From Collinsella sp. AF08-23 (GTDB lineage: Bacteria; Actinomycetota; Coriobacteriia; Coriobacteriales; Coriobacteriaceae), in NCBI RefSeq assembly GCF_003479805.1, contig NZ_QUHV01000001.1:124001-188000 (forward strand): DNA of 64,000 nt, written 5' to 3'. Positions 54,022-63,666 of the stretch are shown piece after piece; the stretch's first letter is position 1; each line of letters begins with the position of its first letter. The notes under the pieces are model-generated. The model saw only the letters and a list, made by a program, of their open reading frames with translations, was not told where the DNA came from and ran no database searches. The translations under genes and the position numbers were made by a program.

Positions 54022-55509
54022 ATGGGCCGCTACATCATCGGAATCGACCAGTCCACGCAGGGTACGAAGGCACTGCTGGTGGACGAGGGCGGCCATCTGA
54101 TTCATCGTGCCGATCGCTCGCATCGCCAGATTGTCAACGAGGCCGGCTGGGTGAGCCATGATCCGGCCGAGATCGCCGCTAACGTGCTGGCCGCGGCGCG
54201 TGCCGTGGTGGAGGAGACCGGGGTCGACCCGGCCGATATTGCCGGTATCGGCATCTCCAACCAGCGCGAGACCACCGTGGCGTGGGACCGCGCAACCGGC
54301 CAGCCCGTGTGTGACGCCATCGTGTGGCAGTGCGCCCGCGCCCGCAGCGTGTGCGAGGCAGTCGCATCTGCTGATGGTGCCGCCGAGCTGGTACGCGGTG
54401 TGACCGGTCTGGCGCTTTCGCCCTATTATCCGGCGGCCAAGATGGCCTGGATTCTCGAGCATGTTCCCGGTGCCGCGGCGCTTGCCGCTCAGGGCGACCT
54501 GTGTCTGGGCACCATCGACTCGTGGGTTGTTTGGACCCTTACGGGTGGTCGCACATTCGCGTGCGACTACTCGAACGCAAGCCGTACGCAGCTCTTTGAT
54601 CTGGAGAAACTCGCCTGGTCGGACGAGGTCTGCGCACTGTTCGGTGTCGACGCTGCCTGCCTGCCCGAGGTCCGTGATTCCGACGCCTGCTTTGGCGAAA
54701 CTGACCTTGGGGGCTTCCTGCCCGCGCCCGTGCCGATACACGGCGCGCTTGGCGACTCCCACGCTGCCCTCTTTGGCCAGGGCTGCCTCTCACGCGGGAT
54801 GGCAAAGGCGACGCTCGGCACCGGTTCGTCCGTGATGATGAACGTGGGTCCCGAGCTCGTGCGGAGTAGCTGCGGGCTGTCGAGCTCGCTGGCGTGGCGC
54901 ATGAGCGGCGAGGCGTCCTACGTGCTCGAGGGCAATATTAACTACGCAGGTGCCGTTAAGACCTGGCTGCGCGACGACATGGGCCTCGTGGCTACGCCCG
55001 ACGAGGTCACGGAGTTGTGCTATGCTGCGAATCCGGCGAGCCATGTGTACCTCGTACCGGCGTTCACCGGCCTTGGGGCGCCCCATTGGGCGAGCGACGC
55101 CGAGGCCGCCGTCTTCGGTATGACGCGCACCACGGGCCGTGCCGAGTTCGTGCGCGCCGCAGATGAAAGCATCGCCTACCAGATTTTCGACGTTGCCGAC
55201 GCCATGCGTCGCGATTCGGGCCTTGCCTTGTCTGAGCTGCGCGTCGACGGTGGTCCCACGCGCGATGGCTACCTCATGCAGTTTCTCACCGACCTGCTGG
55301 AGACCCCATTGCGGGCTGCCGGCAACGACGAGATGAGCGGCCTGGGCGCCGCCTGGTGCTGCGGTATCGCGCTGGGCATGTACGGCCCCGAAGTCACCTC
55401 GGCAACGCCGCCGCGTGCGACCTGGGATTCCGCTATGGCGGCAGAGGAGCGCGCCGAGAAGGTCGCCGGCTGGCACCATGCCGTTGAGGTGGCGATTGCG
55501 TACGAGTGA
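54022..55509 (+). CDS. FGGY family carbohydrate kinase
   Basis: 495 residues. ATP-binding first motif IGIDQSTQGTKALLVDEGG, the GISNQRETTVAWDR segment, GTIDSWVVWTLTGG, and the C-terminal signature YLVPAFTGLGAPHW. By sequence it resembles glycerol kinase, but the operon suggests it phosphorylates the ketose made by the isomerase. GAAAGGGG before the ATG; a TTG 15 bp earlier is unlikely. Confidence 0.9.
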   Translation: MGRYIIGIDQSTQGTKALLVDEGGHLIHRADRSHRQIVNEAGWVSHDPAEIAANVLAAARAVVEETGVDPADIAGIGISNQRETTVAWDRATGQPVCDAIVWQCARARSVCEAVASADGAAELVRGVTGLALSPYYPAAKMAWILEHVPGAAALAAQGDLCLGTIDSWVVWTLTGGRTFACDYSNASRTQLFDLEKLAWSDEVCALFGVDAACLPEVRDSDACFGETDLGGFLPAPVPIHGALGDSHAALFGQGCLSRGMAKATLGTGSSVMMNVGPELVRSSCGLSSSLAWRMSGEASYVLEGNINYAGAVKTWLRDDMGLVATPDEVTELCYAANPASHVYLVPAFTGLGAPHWASDAEAAVFGMTRTTGRAEFVRAADESIAYQIFDVADAMRRDSGLALSELRVDGGPTRDGYLMQFLTDLLETPLRAAGNDEMSGLGAAWCCGIALGMYGPEVTSATPPRATWDSAMAAEERAEKVAGWHHAVEVAIAYE

Positions 55510-55577
55510 CGCCCTGGGGCGATGTCACGGAGTGCTATTCGGTCGATAGGTGAAGATGCGAACGAGAGGACGATGTG

Positions 55578-56231
55578 ATGCGGCAGAATCTAGCGCGTCG
55601 AATGATGGTCTACGTCTGCGGGCTTCTATTCCTGAGCTGCGGCGTTGTAATGAATGCGCGCACGGGGCTTGGTGTTGCGCCCATCAGCACAGTGCCGTAC
55701 GTGATGTACGCCATCGAGGGCCTGAGCCTCGGCACGGCGTCGTTTGCGGTGTACTGCGTGTTCGTGGTCGCCCAGCTTTGCATGGTGCGATATCCGGACG
55801 TCAAGATCCTCATGCAGATACCCGTCACCCTGCTGTTCGGTGCGCTTATCGACGTGCTGAATATCTGGCTGTTCCCGTTTACCGCGACAGGACTCGTCGA
55901 CGGCCTGATCATGCTGGTTCTCGCCGTGTCGTTCACGACGCTCGGCGTGACGCTGATCGTCTCCGCGCGGCTCGTCCCCGTGGCACCCGACGGCATGGTG
56001 CAGACGCTCTCCCAGGCGCTTCACTGCGAGTTCGGCAAGGCGAAGTACCTCTTTGACGGTACCTGTCTGTGCATCGCGCTGGCCTACGGGCTTGTGCGTA
56101 CGGGTGCTGTGGTGGGCATCGGTATCGGCACCGTAGTCGCCGTGTTTCTGTCGGGCGGCATCTGCACGTTTTGGGGTCGTCTGCTCAACCGCAGGCTCAT
56201 GGCCTTTATGGAAGAGCCTGCGAACATGTAG
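55578..56231 (+). CDS. YczE/DUF6198-like membrane protein
   Basis: 217 residues, five or six membrane helices, with NARTGLGVAPISTVPYV and the PVAPDGMVQTLSQ segment of the YitT/YczE superfamily. Role unknown; linked here to the sugar operon, so a secondary pentose or metabolite carrier is possible. GAGAGGA before the ATG. Confidence 0.8.
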   Translation: MRQNLARRMMVYVCGLLFLSCGVVMNARTGLGVAPISTVPYVMYAIEGLSLGTASFAVYCVFVVAQLCMVRYPDVKILMQIPVTLLFGALIDVLNIWLFPFTATGLVDGLIMLVLAVSFTTLGVTLIVSARLVPVAPDGMVQTLSQALHCEFGKAKYLFDGTCLCIALAYGLVRTGAVVGIGIGTVVAVFLSGGICTFWGRLLNRRLMAFMEEPANM

Positions 56232-56257
56232 ACGCATTGAGCGAGACGGGAGCGGCC

Positions 56258-57196
56258 ATGAGGCAGCTTTTTGGAATTGATATCGGCGGAACGAACGTCA
56301 AATGGGCGGTTGTGAGTGGGAACTACGAGTTTGGTGACCGTGGTTCGGTTCCGACGACGTTCGTTTCGGCCGATCAGCTGGTCGACACGCTCGTGGCGCT
56401 CGTAGAGCCGTATCGCGAACAGGTTGTAGGTGTGGGCATCTCGGCCCCGGGTGGCATCTTCGGTTACGAGGCCGATCCAGACGGGACGATCCATCGCGGT
56501 GGTGCGCTGCCGTACATGGACGGGTTTCCGCTTGGTCGAGTGCTGCGCGAGCGACTGGGGTTGCCTGTGACCGTTGTCAACGATGGCAAAAGCTGTGCGC
56601 TTGGCGAGTACGCTGCCGGTGCGTTGCGCGGCGTGGACGTGGGTTGCGTGGCGGTAATCGGTACGGGCATCGGCGGAGGCATCGTGGTTGACGGCCGGGT
56701 GCTGATGGGTGCGGGCGGTTTCGCGGGCGAGTTCAGCTTCCTGTCCAACAACGTAAACGAACCGCTTGATCATTGCGATACATTCGCGACTTCGAGCGGA
56801 TGGCACGGCCTGCAGAATCTCGTGGCAGTCGAACTTGGCATTTCGGATGAAGCTGAACTGGAGGCCCTCGATGGCCGACGGATCTTCGAGCTATTGGAGC
56901 GCGGGGGCGCGTCCGAAGTCGCCGCCGTGCAGCGCGGATTGGATGCCTATGCTGAGCTGTTTGATCGTGTGCTTGTGAATCTGCAGTGCGTCATCGACCC
57001 GGCAGTCTTCGCGATTGGTGGTGGCATCAGCTGCCATCCCGCGCTGTTCGAGGCGCTCGACCGTAAGATGGATGACGTCATGGCGCACTACACTGGTTTT
57101 CTGAAAGATATGCCTCGTCCGCATGTGGTCCCGGCGCAGCTGGGTAACGACGCCAATATCTACGGTGCCGTCGCAACTTGTTTGCAGGTGCTGTAA
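56258..57196 (+). CDS. ROK family kinase without zinc motif
   Basis: 312 residues: ATP motif IDIGGTNVKWAVV, active-site Asp in VVNDGKSCALGE, GTGIGGGIVV. The ROK zinc-finger (CXCGXXGC) is replaced by SNNVNEPLDHCDTF. Likely a sugar kinase with unusual substrate; glucose or a glycoside released by the upstream glycosidase are candidates. GGGAG before the ATG; last gene before a terminator. Confidence 0.86.
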   Translation: MRQLFGIDIGGTNVKWAVVSGNYEFGDRGSVPTTFVSADQLVDTLVALVEPYREQVVGVGISAPGGIFGYEADPDGTIHRGGALPYMDGFPLGRVLRERLGLPVTVVNDGKSCALGEYAAGALRGVDVGCVAVIGTGIGGGIVVDGRVLMGAGGFAGEFSFLSNNVNEPLDHCDTFATSSGWHGLQNLVAVELGISDEAELEALDGRRIFELLERGGASEVAAVQRGLDAYAELFDRVLVNLQCVIDPAVFAIGGGISCHPALFEALDRKMDDVMAHYTGFLKDMPRPHVVPAQLGNDANIYGAVATCLQVL

Positions 57197-57352
57197 GTGC
57201 AGGCCATCTATTCGTCTGGTGGCGATTACAGTCGCTGCCGGGTTTTTGGCTGTTGAGCTGCTCGCACGCTCTGCATTGCGGACGACGCAGCATCAATAGG
57301 TGAGGGGTCAGAAAACTAGATGCTGAACGGTCGATATTATCGGCTGCGCGGC

Positions 57353-57391
57353 GCCCCGTCCCAAAGTAGTCATTTGGGACGGGGCTTTTTT
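57353..57391 (+). terminator. Rho-independent terminator of sugar-catabolic operon
   Basis: GCCCCGTCCCAAA and its exact complement around a 7-nt loop, then six T. A shorter look-alike, GCCCTGTCCCAAATTGACT, lies 80 bp on. Confidence 0.9.
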
Positions 57392-57467
57392 GACTGCTAT
57401 CATGGGTGGGATTGTTGCGACCAGCTAAAAGAGCCCTGTCCCAAATTGACTACCGAGAGGATCTGCC

Positions 57468-57956
57468 ATGGAGCGCATCGCGAGTTTTTCCGTTGACCAT
57501 CTGCTGCTTGAGCCCGGCGTGTATGTGAGCCGCGTCGACCGCGATCCGGCGACCGGTGCCGCCGTCACCACCTTTGACCTGCGCTTGACCACGCCCAACA
57601 AAGAACCGGTTATGAACACGGCCGAGTGCCACACCATCGAGCATCTGGGCGCGACGTTCCTTCGCAACCATGCCGAGTGGTCGAGCCGTATTGTCTACTT
57701 TGGCCCTATGGGCTGCCGCACGGGCTTTTACCTGGTTGTGTTTGGCGAGGTGACGAGTGAGGAGATCTTGCCGCTCGTGCGCGAGTTGTTCGAGTTTGTT
57801 GCTGGCTTCGAGGGCGATGTCCCCGGTGCCGCTCCCGAAGAGTGCGGTAACTACCTGGACCAGAATCTCCCTATGGCAAATTGGCTCGCGCGTCGCTATC
57901 TCGACCGCGATCTGATCGATATCGATGAGGCACACCTGCACTATCAGCAGGCGTAA
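57468..57956 (+). CDS. luxS: S-ribosylhomocysteine lyase LuxS
   Basis: 162 residues. Zinc site HTIEH (55-59) and catalytic Cys84 in GPMGCRTG. It splits S-ribosylhomocysteine into homocysteine and DPD, the autoinducer-2 precursor. With mtnN it completes SAH recycling, but the two genes are 20 kb apart. GAGAGGA precedes the ATG; own terminators on both sides, so monocistronic. Confidence 0.96.
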   Translation: MERIASFSVDHLLLEPGVYVSRVDRDPATGAAVTTFDLRLTTPNKEPVMNTAECHTIEHLGATFLRNHAEWSSRIVYFGPMGCRTGFYLVVFGEVTSEEILPLVRELFEFVAGFEGDVPGAAPEECGNYLDQNLPMANWLARRYLDRDLIDIDEAHLHYQQA

Positions 57957-57985
57957 AGGTTTCGTCGCTCAAAATGAGTTCACTG

Positions 57986-58017
57986 GGCGCCTTCGCTTAT
58001 GCGGGGGTGCCTTTTTG
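57986..58017 (+). terminator. Rho-independent terminator of luxS
   Basis: GGCGCCTTCGC-TTAT-GCGGGGGTGCC (with G-U pairs), then TTTTT. Confidence 0.8.
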
Positions 58018-58066
58018 TTGAGCGGACATGGCGGACGTTTAAAACCGCGCGTGATTGTTCTAGAAT

Positions 58067-58090
58067 GTTCGTAATATCACACAAACGAAC
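58067..58090. promoter_or_regulatory. Inverted repeat before DUF4867 gene
   Basis: GTTCGT and ACGAAC flank 12 bp, directly before the ribosome site; TTCTAGAA lies just upstream. Candidate operator overlapping the promoter. Confidence 0.35.
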
Positions 58091-58100
58091 AGGAGCGAAC

Positions 58101-58745
58101 ATGCATATCTACTCTGTATCAGATCACGAGTTCAAATCCTATGGTCGCGTGTGGGATGACGTGCCGTCCAACCTGACCGCCCCGCTTGTCGAGGCGCTTG
58201 CGGCCACGCCCATCCCCGAGGGCAGCAAGTACGTGGAAAGCGCGTCGGAGCTCGAGGGCGTCAAGGGTGCCGATAAACTGGGCTTTCTCATGTTTGGCGG
58301 CCGTCCTTTCCAGCTGGGCTGGTGCAACGGCCACAACACACAGCTCAACTGTCTGGAGTATCACCGCGCCAGCGAGTTTAACCTGGGCGCCCGCGACTTT
58401 ATCCTGCTTGTGGCGCATCGCTGGGAGATCGAGGACGGCAAGCTCGACACCGCGTGCGTCAAGGCGTTCCGCGTGCCGGCGGGTACGGTCGTCGAAGTCT
58501 TCAACACCACGCTCCACTACACGCCCTGCATGGTCGACGACGGCGGCTTCCAGGTGATGGTGGCGCTGCCCGCTGGCACCAATGGTTCACGCCCCGAGGC
58601 CGCAGCCGACATGCCTGCCGCCGGTGACAGCTACTGCTATTGGAAGGCCGACAAGTGGGTCCTCTGCCACGCCGACAGCCCCAAGGCAGCCGAAGGCGGC
58701 TACGTGGGCCTCATCGGCAAAAACCTCGACATCAACGTGGACTAG
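58101..58745 (+). CDS. DUF4867 family protein
   Basis: 214 residues, cupin-like pattern (VKAFRVPAGTVVEVFNTTLHYTPC, with His and Glu placed like metal ligands), QLGWCNGHNTQLNCLEYHRASEF conserved in the family. DUF4867 proteins often occur in sugar-utilisation loci; a ureidoglycolate-lyase-like or sugar-epimerising role has been guessed, not shown. CAGGAG before the ATG. Its last 50 bp are part of a repeat whose second copy lies at 60.1 kb. Confidence 0.8.
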   Translation: MHIYSVSDHEFKSYGRVWDDVPSNLTAPLVEALAATPIPEGSKYVESASELEGVKGADKLGFLMFGGRPFQLGWCNGHNTQLNCLEYHRASEFNLGARDFILLVAHRWEIEDGKLDTACVKAFRVPAGTVVEVFNTTLHYTPCMVDDGGFQVMVALPAGTNGSRPEAAADMPAAGDSYCYWKADKWVLCHADSPKAAEGGYVGLIGKNLDINVD

Positions 58746-58937
58746 AATCTTCCGTCTCGATCTGTAACATCTAGCGGGCTAAATCGTTACTACCTGTTAC
58801 AGATTGAGACATACCGTAGAAGGCCGCCCGAAAATCTCGATTTGTAACACCAAACCCGATTTTGACGGTCTACCTGTTACAGATTGAGATAAAACGGGCC
58901 CAAACCACCACAAAGGTGCCTGTCCCCTTTGTGGTGG
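58691..58937. repeat. Long direct repeat, left copy (includes end of DUF4867 gene)
   Basis: About 247 bp nearly identical to the right copy. It consists of the last ~54 bp of the DUF4867 gene, two hairpin units with arms TCTCGATCTGTAACA / TGTTACAGATTGAGA-like, and a third hairpin CCACCACAAAGG / CCTTTGTGGTGG. Confidence 0.85.
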
Positions 58938-58941
58938 CTGT

Positions 58942-60048
58942 TTAGAGCTGGCTGCGTAGGTAGTCAGCCATGTATGGAACGGCGAAGCGCACGTAGCCGC
59001 GGCGAGCCTGTTCGATCACGCCGGCGTCAATAAGGCGCCGGCGATACTTTTGCGCATAGTCGGGTGTGACCGACATTCGCTCGGCAATATCGGAGATGCG
59101 CGACGCGCCGTCTTTGTCGTCGGTCATCGCAGCGAGAAACGCGACGTCTTGATCAGATAGCGCGGCAAGCGTCGTTTCACAAACATCGTTTTCGAAATCG
59201 ACCTTCGACGCTTCGATGGCTCCGTCGATTTGCTCGCGCGCTGCACGTTCTCCAGCCTTGCAACGATTGGCGATGTTATAGCCGATGAGCTGCAGCATAT
59301 AGGGTGAGCCTTGGGTCGCGCGAGCGGCACAGAGGCGAAGATGGCTTGGAATATCAAGGCAGAGCTCTTCGAAAGCCCGCTGGTAATAGGCGTCGACATC
59401 TCCGACCGAAAGCGGTTCGAGCGTGACCTTGCGAGCGCGGTTGAGAAACGTCAGCACGCGGTCATTGAGTGTTGCGCAGACGGCTCCCGGAAGGCCCGCC
59501 ATGACGAGTGCGACGTTGAGTCGTTCGCCGACCAGTTCTTGATAGGCGGTGACGAGCTGTCTAATCTCAGGCGAATTTGCCTGGAGCTCGTCGATGAGGA
59601 TGAGGATGCCGTGTTCCTGCTCGGTCAGTTTGCGCGCAAGCTGCGTGAGTTTGAACTGAAAACTCTTGGTCTCCTGCACGTCTCGTGTGAACTCGAGGCC
59701 TGCCGAGAACCCAAAAACACTCAGGCTGCCACCCGTGAATTTGGGAAGACAGCGTTTGTTGACGTAAGGCTCGCCTGCCTCTTGGATTTTCTCAACAATG
59801 CGCTCGAGCATATCCTCGGAGGCCACGGTAGGCGTGGCGACAACGAAGCCGAGCTTGCGTGCGCGATCGGCAAGTTCCCACAGAAGAACTGTCTTGCCGC
59901 TGCCTCGCTGACCAAGCATGAGCATGGCTCGGTCGCGATTGCCCGGCTCCTGCTCAAGGCCGGATATGAATGTCGAAATTACCGTTTCGCGCCCGACTAG
60001 ATAAGAGGGGCGATTTCCAAATGAGGGGGAGAAGATGGGTTCAGTCAT
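58942..60048 (-). CDS. AAA ATPase with winged-helix C-terminus (Orc/Cdc6-like, AAA_16)
   Basis: 368 residues: Walker A GQRGSGKTVLLW (about 46-57), Walker B ILILIDELQ (about 150-158), an ATPase lid (about 240-290) and a helix-turn-helix (RISDIAERMSVTPDYAQKYRR). Similar proteins occur in mobile or defence-like cassettes; function unknown. It is the only gene between the two direct repeats, on the opposite strand to its neighbours. Its leader is a purine run (GGAAAGGAGACTT) with several possible ribosome sites. Confidence 0.82.
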   Translation of the reverse strand: MTEPIFSPSFGNRPSYLVGRETVISTFISGLEQEPGNRDRAMLMLGQRGSGKTVLLWELADRARKLGFVVATPTVASEDMLERIVEKIQEAGEPYVNKRCLPKFTGGSLSVFGFSAGLEFTRDVQETKSFQFKLTQLARKLTEQEHGILILIDELQANSPEIRQLVTAYQELVGERLNVALVMAGLPGAVCATLNDRVLTFLNRARKVTLEPLSVGDVDAYYQRAFEELCLDIPSHLRLCAARATQGSPYMLQLIGYNIANRCKAGERAAREQIDGAIEASKVDFENDVCETTLAALSDQDVAFLAAMTDDKDGASRISDIAERMSVTPDYAQKYRRRLIDAGVIEQARRGYVRFAVPYMADYLRSQL

Positions 60049-60105
60049 AAGTCTCCTTTCCTTTTTTTCCTATTTTTTCCTTTCTTTCCTATTTAGTCAA
60101 ATGAG
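60049..60105 (-). promoter_or_regulatory. Purine-rich leader of the AAA ATPase gene
   Basis: On the minus strand, a run of A and G with four GGAAA/GGAAAG units stands directly before the start. It contains AAGGAGA, which sets the start; the rest is unlike anything near it. Confidence 0.5.
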
Positions 60106-60112
60106 TTGTTGA

Positions 60113-60359
60113 GCGAAGGCGGTCACGTAGGCTTCACCGGCAAAACCTCGACATCACCTGCGACTAGAATCTTCTGTCTCGATCTGTAACATCTAGCGGG
60201 CTAAATCGTCTCTACCTGTTACAGATCTAGACAAACCACAGGGGCCCGCCCGAAAATCTCGACCTGTAACGCCAGGCCCGGTTTTGGCTGCCTAACTGTT
60301 ACAGATCGAGACAAACCGTGCCCAATCCGCCGCAAAGGTGCCTGTCCCCTTTGTGGTGG
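60113..60359. repeat. Long direct repeat, right copy with DUF4867 gene-end fragment
   Basis: Matches the left copy over 247 bp at an estimated 80-85 percent. Its first ~54 bp (60113-60166) are a dead copy of the DUF4867 gene end: one A is lost in GGCAAAACCTCGACATCA, shifting the frame, yet CGACTAG is retained. It sits between the ATPase and the GH1 gene. Confidence 0.8.
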
Positions 60360-60509
60360 TTTGGGCGGGCAGGTATCAAAAAGTGTCAGACGGGGGCAGC
60401 TGCCGAGCGCCTGCGCGCGAAAAGAAGTGTCGGCCTGCGCTGCTGTTGTTGAGAGAGGCCCGTTTGCGGGGATACTGAAACTACGACAAACAGCGTGTGA
60501 AAGGGTTGA

Positions 60510-61940
<1,431 letters not shown>

Positions 61941-62101
61941 GGGCACTGAGGCACTCAACCTTGGGGCTCCAACCCTCCTCGCGTACCTAAAGTACGCTTC
62001 GTCGGGCTTGTCGCTCCCAATCTCAAGCACCTCAGGACCTTAGGAGGCGGACCTGACCGCCGTGTTTCGGAAGTCCTGCTTTATAACGTCCTAACCAAGG
62101 C

Positions 62102-62136
62102 GCCCGGCGAGCAGTTAATGCCCACCGGGCGTTTTG
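62102..62136 (+). terminator. Rho-independent terminator of GH1 gene
   Basis: CGCCCGG, a 17-nt loop, CCGGGCG, TTTTG. Between the GH1 stop and this (160 bp) lies only a small GCGTAC/GTACGC hairpin. Confidence 0.75.
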
Positions 62137-62183
62137 TTAAAAGAAGTGAAAGAAAGCAAAAGAAGTTAAAACTTGCAATTGCA

Positions 62184-63461
62184 CTACGGCGCGAGAACAT
62201 CCAGCGGAACAACTTGGACGCCGCGGTCAGTGACATAGGCTTGTGAGCCAAATCCAATGATTGCGACTTTCGAAACTGGCGGGTTGTTTCCGGCAGCGAC
62301 CATACGCTTCTCGACAGCAACGAGACTGTCAGACGCCTCTTCGATTTGAGCAGAGCTGAGTTTAACTTCGATCGGAATCCACGTTCCACCGGGAGCCGCA
62401 ATGACTGCATCGACCTCTAGATTGCGAGAATCGTGATAGTGATAGAGACCCATTCCATTTGCTTGCGCATAAACCCACAAATCATGAAGGGCCAACGATT
62501 CAAAAAGCAGTCCAAGCGTCTTGAAGTCCAGAAGTAATGTCTCCGGAGTCGCCCCGAGCGCAGCGGCCGCTAGTGACGGGTCAGCGAGATGATGCTTCTT
62601 CGATTCTCTTAGGTGCACTGGAGATCTCATTGCAGGGTTCCATGCGGGAATATCGCGAACGAAATTAACCCGAGCGAGAAGAGATATGTATGATGACGCC
62701 GTTTGTCTCGACACCTCTCCACCAAGATCGGCTACGAGCGTTTTGAGTGTCGCCAAAGTGGATTCATTGCGCGCAAGCGATTCAATGACAGCTTTGACCT
62801 TTTCAGGGTCGCGGCGAGGGCCGTCGACACGGGACAAATCTTCTTCGGCAACTATGTCGATGTATCGTTTGGCCATCGCGGACGCAGCCCGCGCATCGTG
62901 TCCGACCGCCGCAGGCCATCCACCACGAACAACGCACTCGGCAATCGAGGCAGAATCCAGCGACCCAAAAGCGCCATTGAACTTTTTGCCAGAAATAATG
63001 CCCGATAGCTTAACTGCACCGCTGGATTTCCCAAGTTCGAAAAGCGTCATGGTATCCATGCGCAGTTTGGCGAACCTTCCAGCGCCACTGTGCATCGGAC
63101 GTTTGTCGTCTCGCGGTGTTGCCGACCCCGTAAATATGAACTGGCCAGGCTCACCGCCACGGTTGTCACATTCAAACCGTGCCGCGTCCCAAAGTTTCGG
63201 AACCTCCTGCCACTCGTCAATTAGCCGTGGCACCTCGCCGGAAACGGCAAGAGCTGGGTCAGTCTCGGCGCGTAAGCGATTCTCGAAGTTGCGGGACGGG
63301 TCCATGAGAAGGAGCCTGGACGCCGCACGGGTCTCGGCTGTGGTCGTCTTCCCGCACCATTTCGGTCCTTCGATGAGAACGGCACCGAATATGCCCAGCA
63401 GCTGGTCGAGCTCATTTTCGATAATTCTAGTGTAGTACTTCTTTGGCATAATTATCACCAT
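62184..63461 (-). CDS. AAA_14/DUF4143 ATPase
   Basis: 425 residues: P-loop IEGPKWCGKTTTA (about 30-42), Walker B-like RLIDEWQEV, IFTGSATPR, and a C-terminal DUF4143 domain with a nuclease-like VDAVIAAPGGTWIPIEVK. Members are common in accessory DNA of gut bacteria; role unknown. It is visibly more AT-rich than its neighbours, pointing to transfer. Start either here or at the ATG 12 bp in (63449); neither has a strong ribosome site. Confidence 0.85.
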   Translation of the reverse strand: MVIIMPKKYYTRIIENELDQLLGIFGAVLIEGPKWCGKTTTAETRAASRLLLMDPSRNFENRLRAETDPALAVSGEVPRLIDEWQEVPKLWDAARFECDNRGGEPGQFIFTGSATPRDDKRPMHSGAGRFAKLRMDTMTLFELGKSSGAVKLSGIISGKKFNGAFGSLDSASIAECVVRGGWPAAVGHDARAASAMAKRYIDIVAEEDLSRVDGPRRDPEKVKAVIESLARNESTLATLKTLVADLGGEVSRQTASSYISLLARVNFVRDIPAWNPAMRSPVHLRESKKHHLADPSLAAAALGATPETLLLDFKTLGLLFESLALHDLWVYAQANGMGLYHYHDSRNLEVDAVIAAPGGTWIPIEVKLSSAQIEEASDSLVAVEKRMVAAGNNPPVSKVAIIGFGSQAYVTDRGVQVVPLDVLAP

Positions 63462-63579
63462 TGTTTACCAGTGCGTTTAACCGAAATTACAGTTATTATT
63501 TAACCAAACTTCAACTCTTTGACTAACCATATTTACGCATTTCAATTAACGAAACAGATTAAACATCTACTGTCTGAGT

Positions 63580-63654
63580 TGGCAGTTGGGGACGTTCTTA
63601 AATGAGTGGCAGTTGGGGACACTCCTTGTCGAATGTGGCGGCTGTCGAATGTGG
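63580..63654 (+). repeat. Short direct repeats in AT-rich intergenic region
   Basis: TGGCAGTTGGGGAC at 63580 and 63607, and TGTCGAATGTGG at 63627 and 63643. The upstream 63462-63570 is very AT-rich and holds no gene, only the ATPase promoter region. Confidence 0.65.
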
Positions 63655-63666
63655 ACGCCGTCCTTG

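Noticed and set aside
58691..60359. A classical insertion sequence
   Set aside because: The repeats are direct and too long, the enclosed gene is an AAA ATPase without transposase motifs, and short target duplications are not visible.
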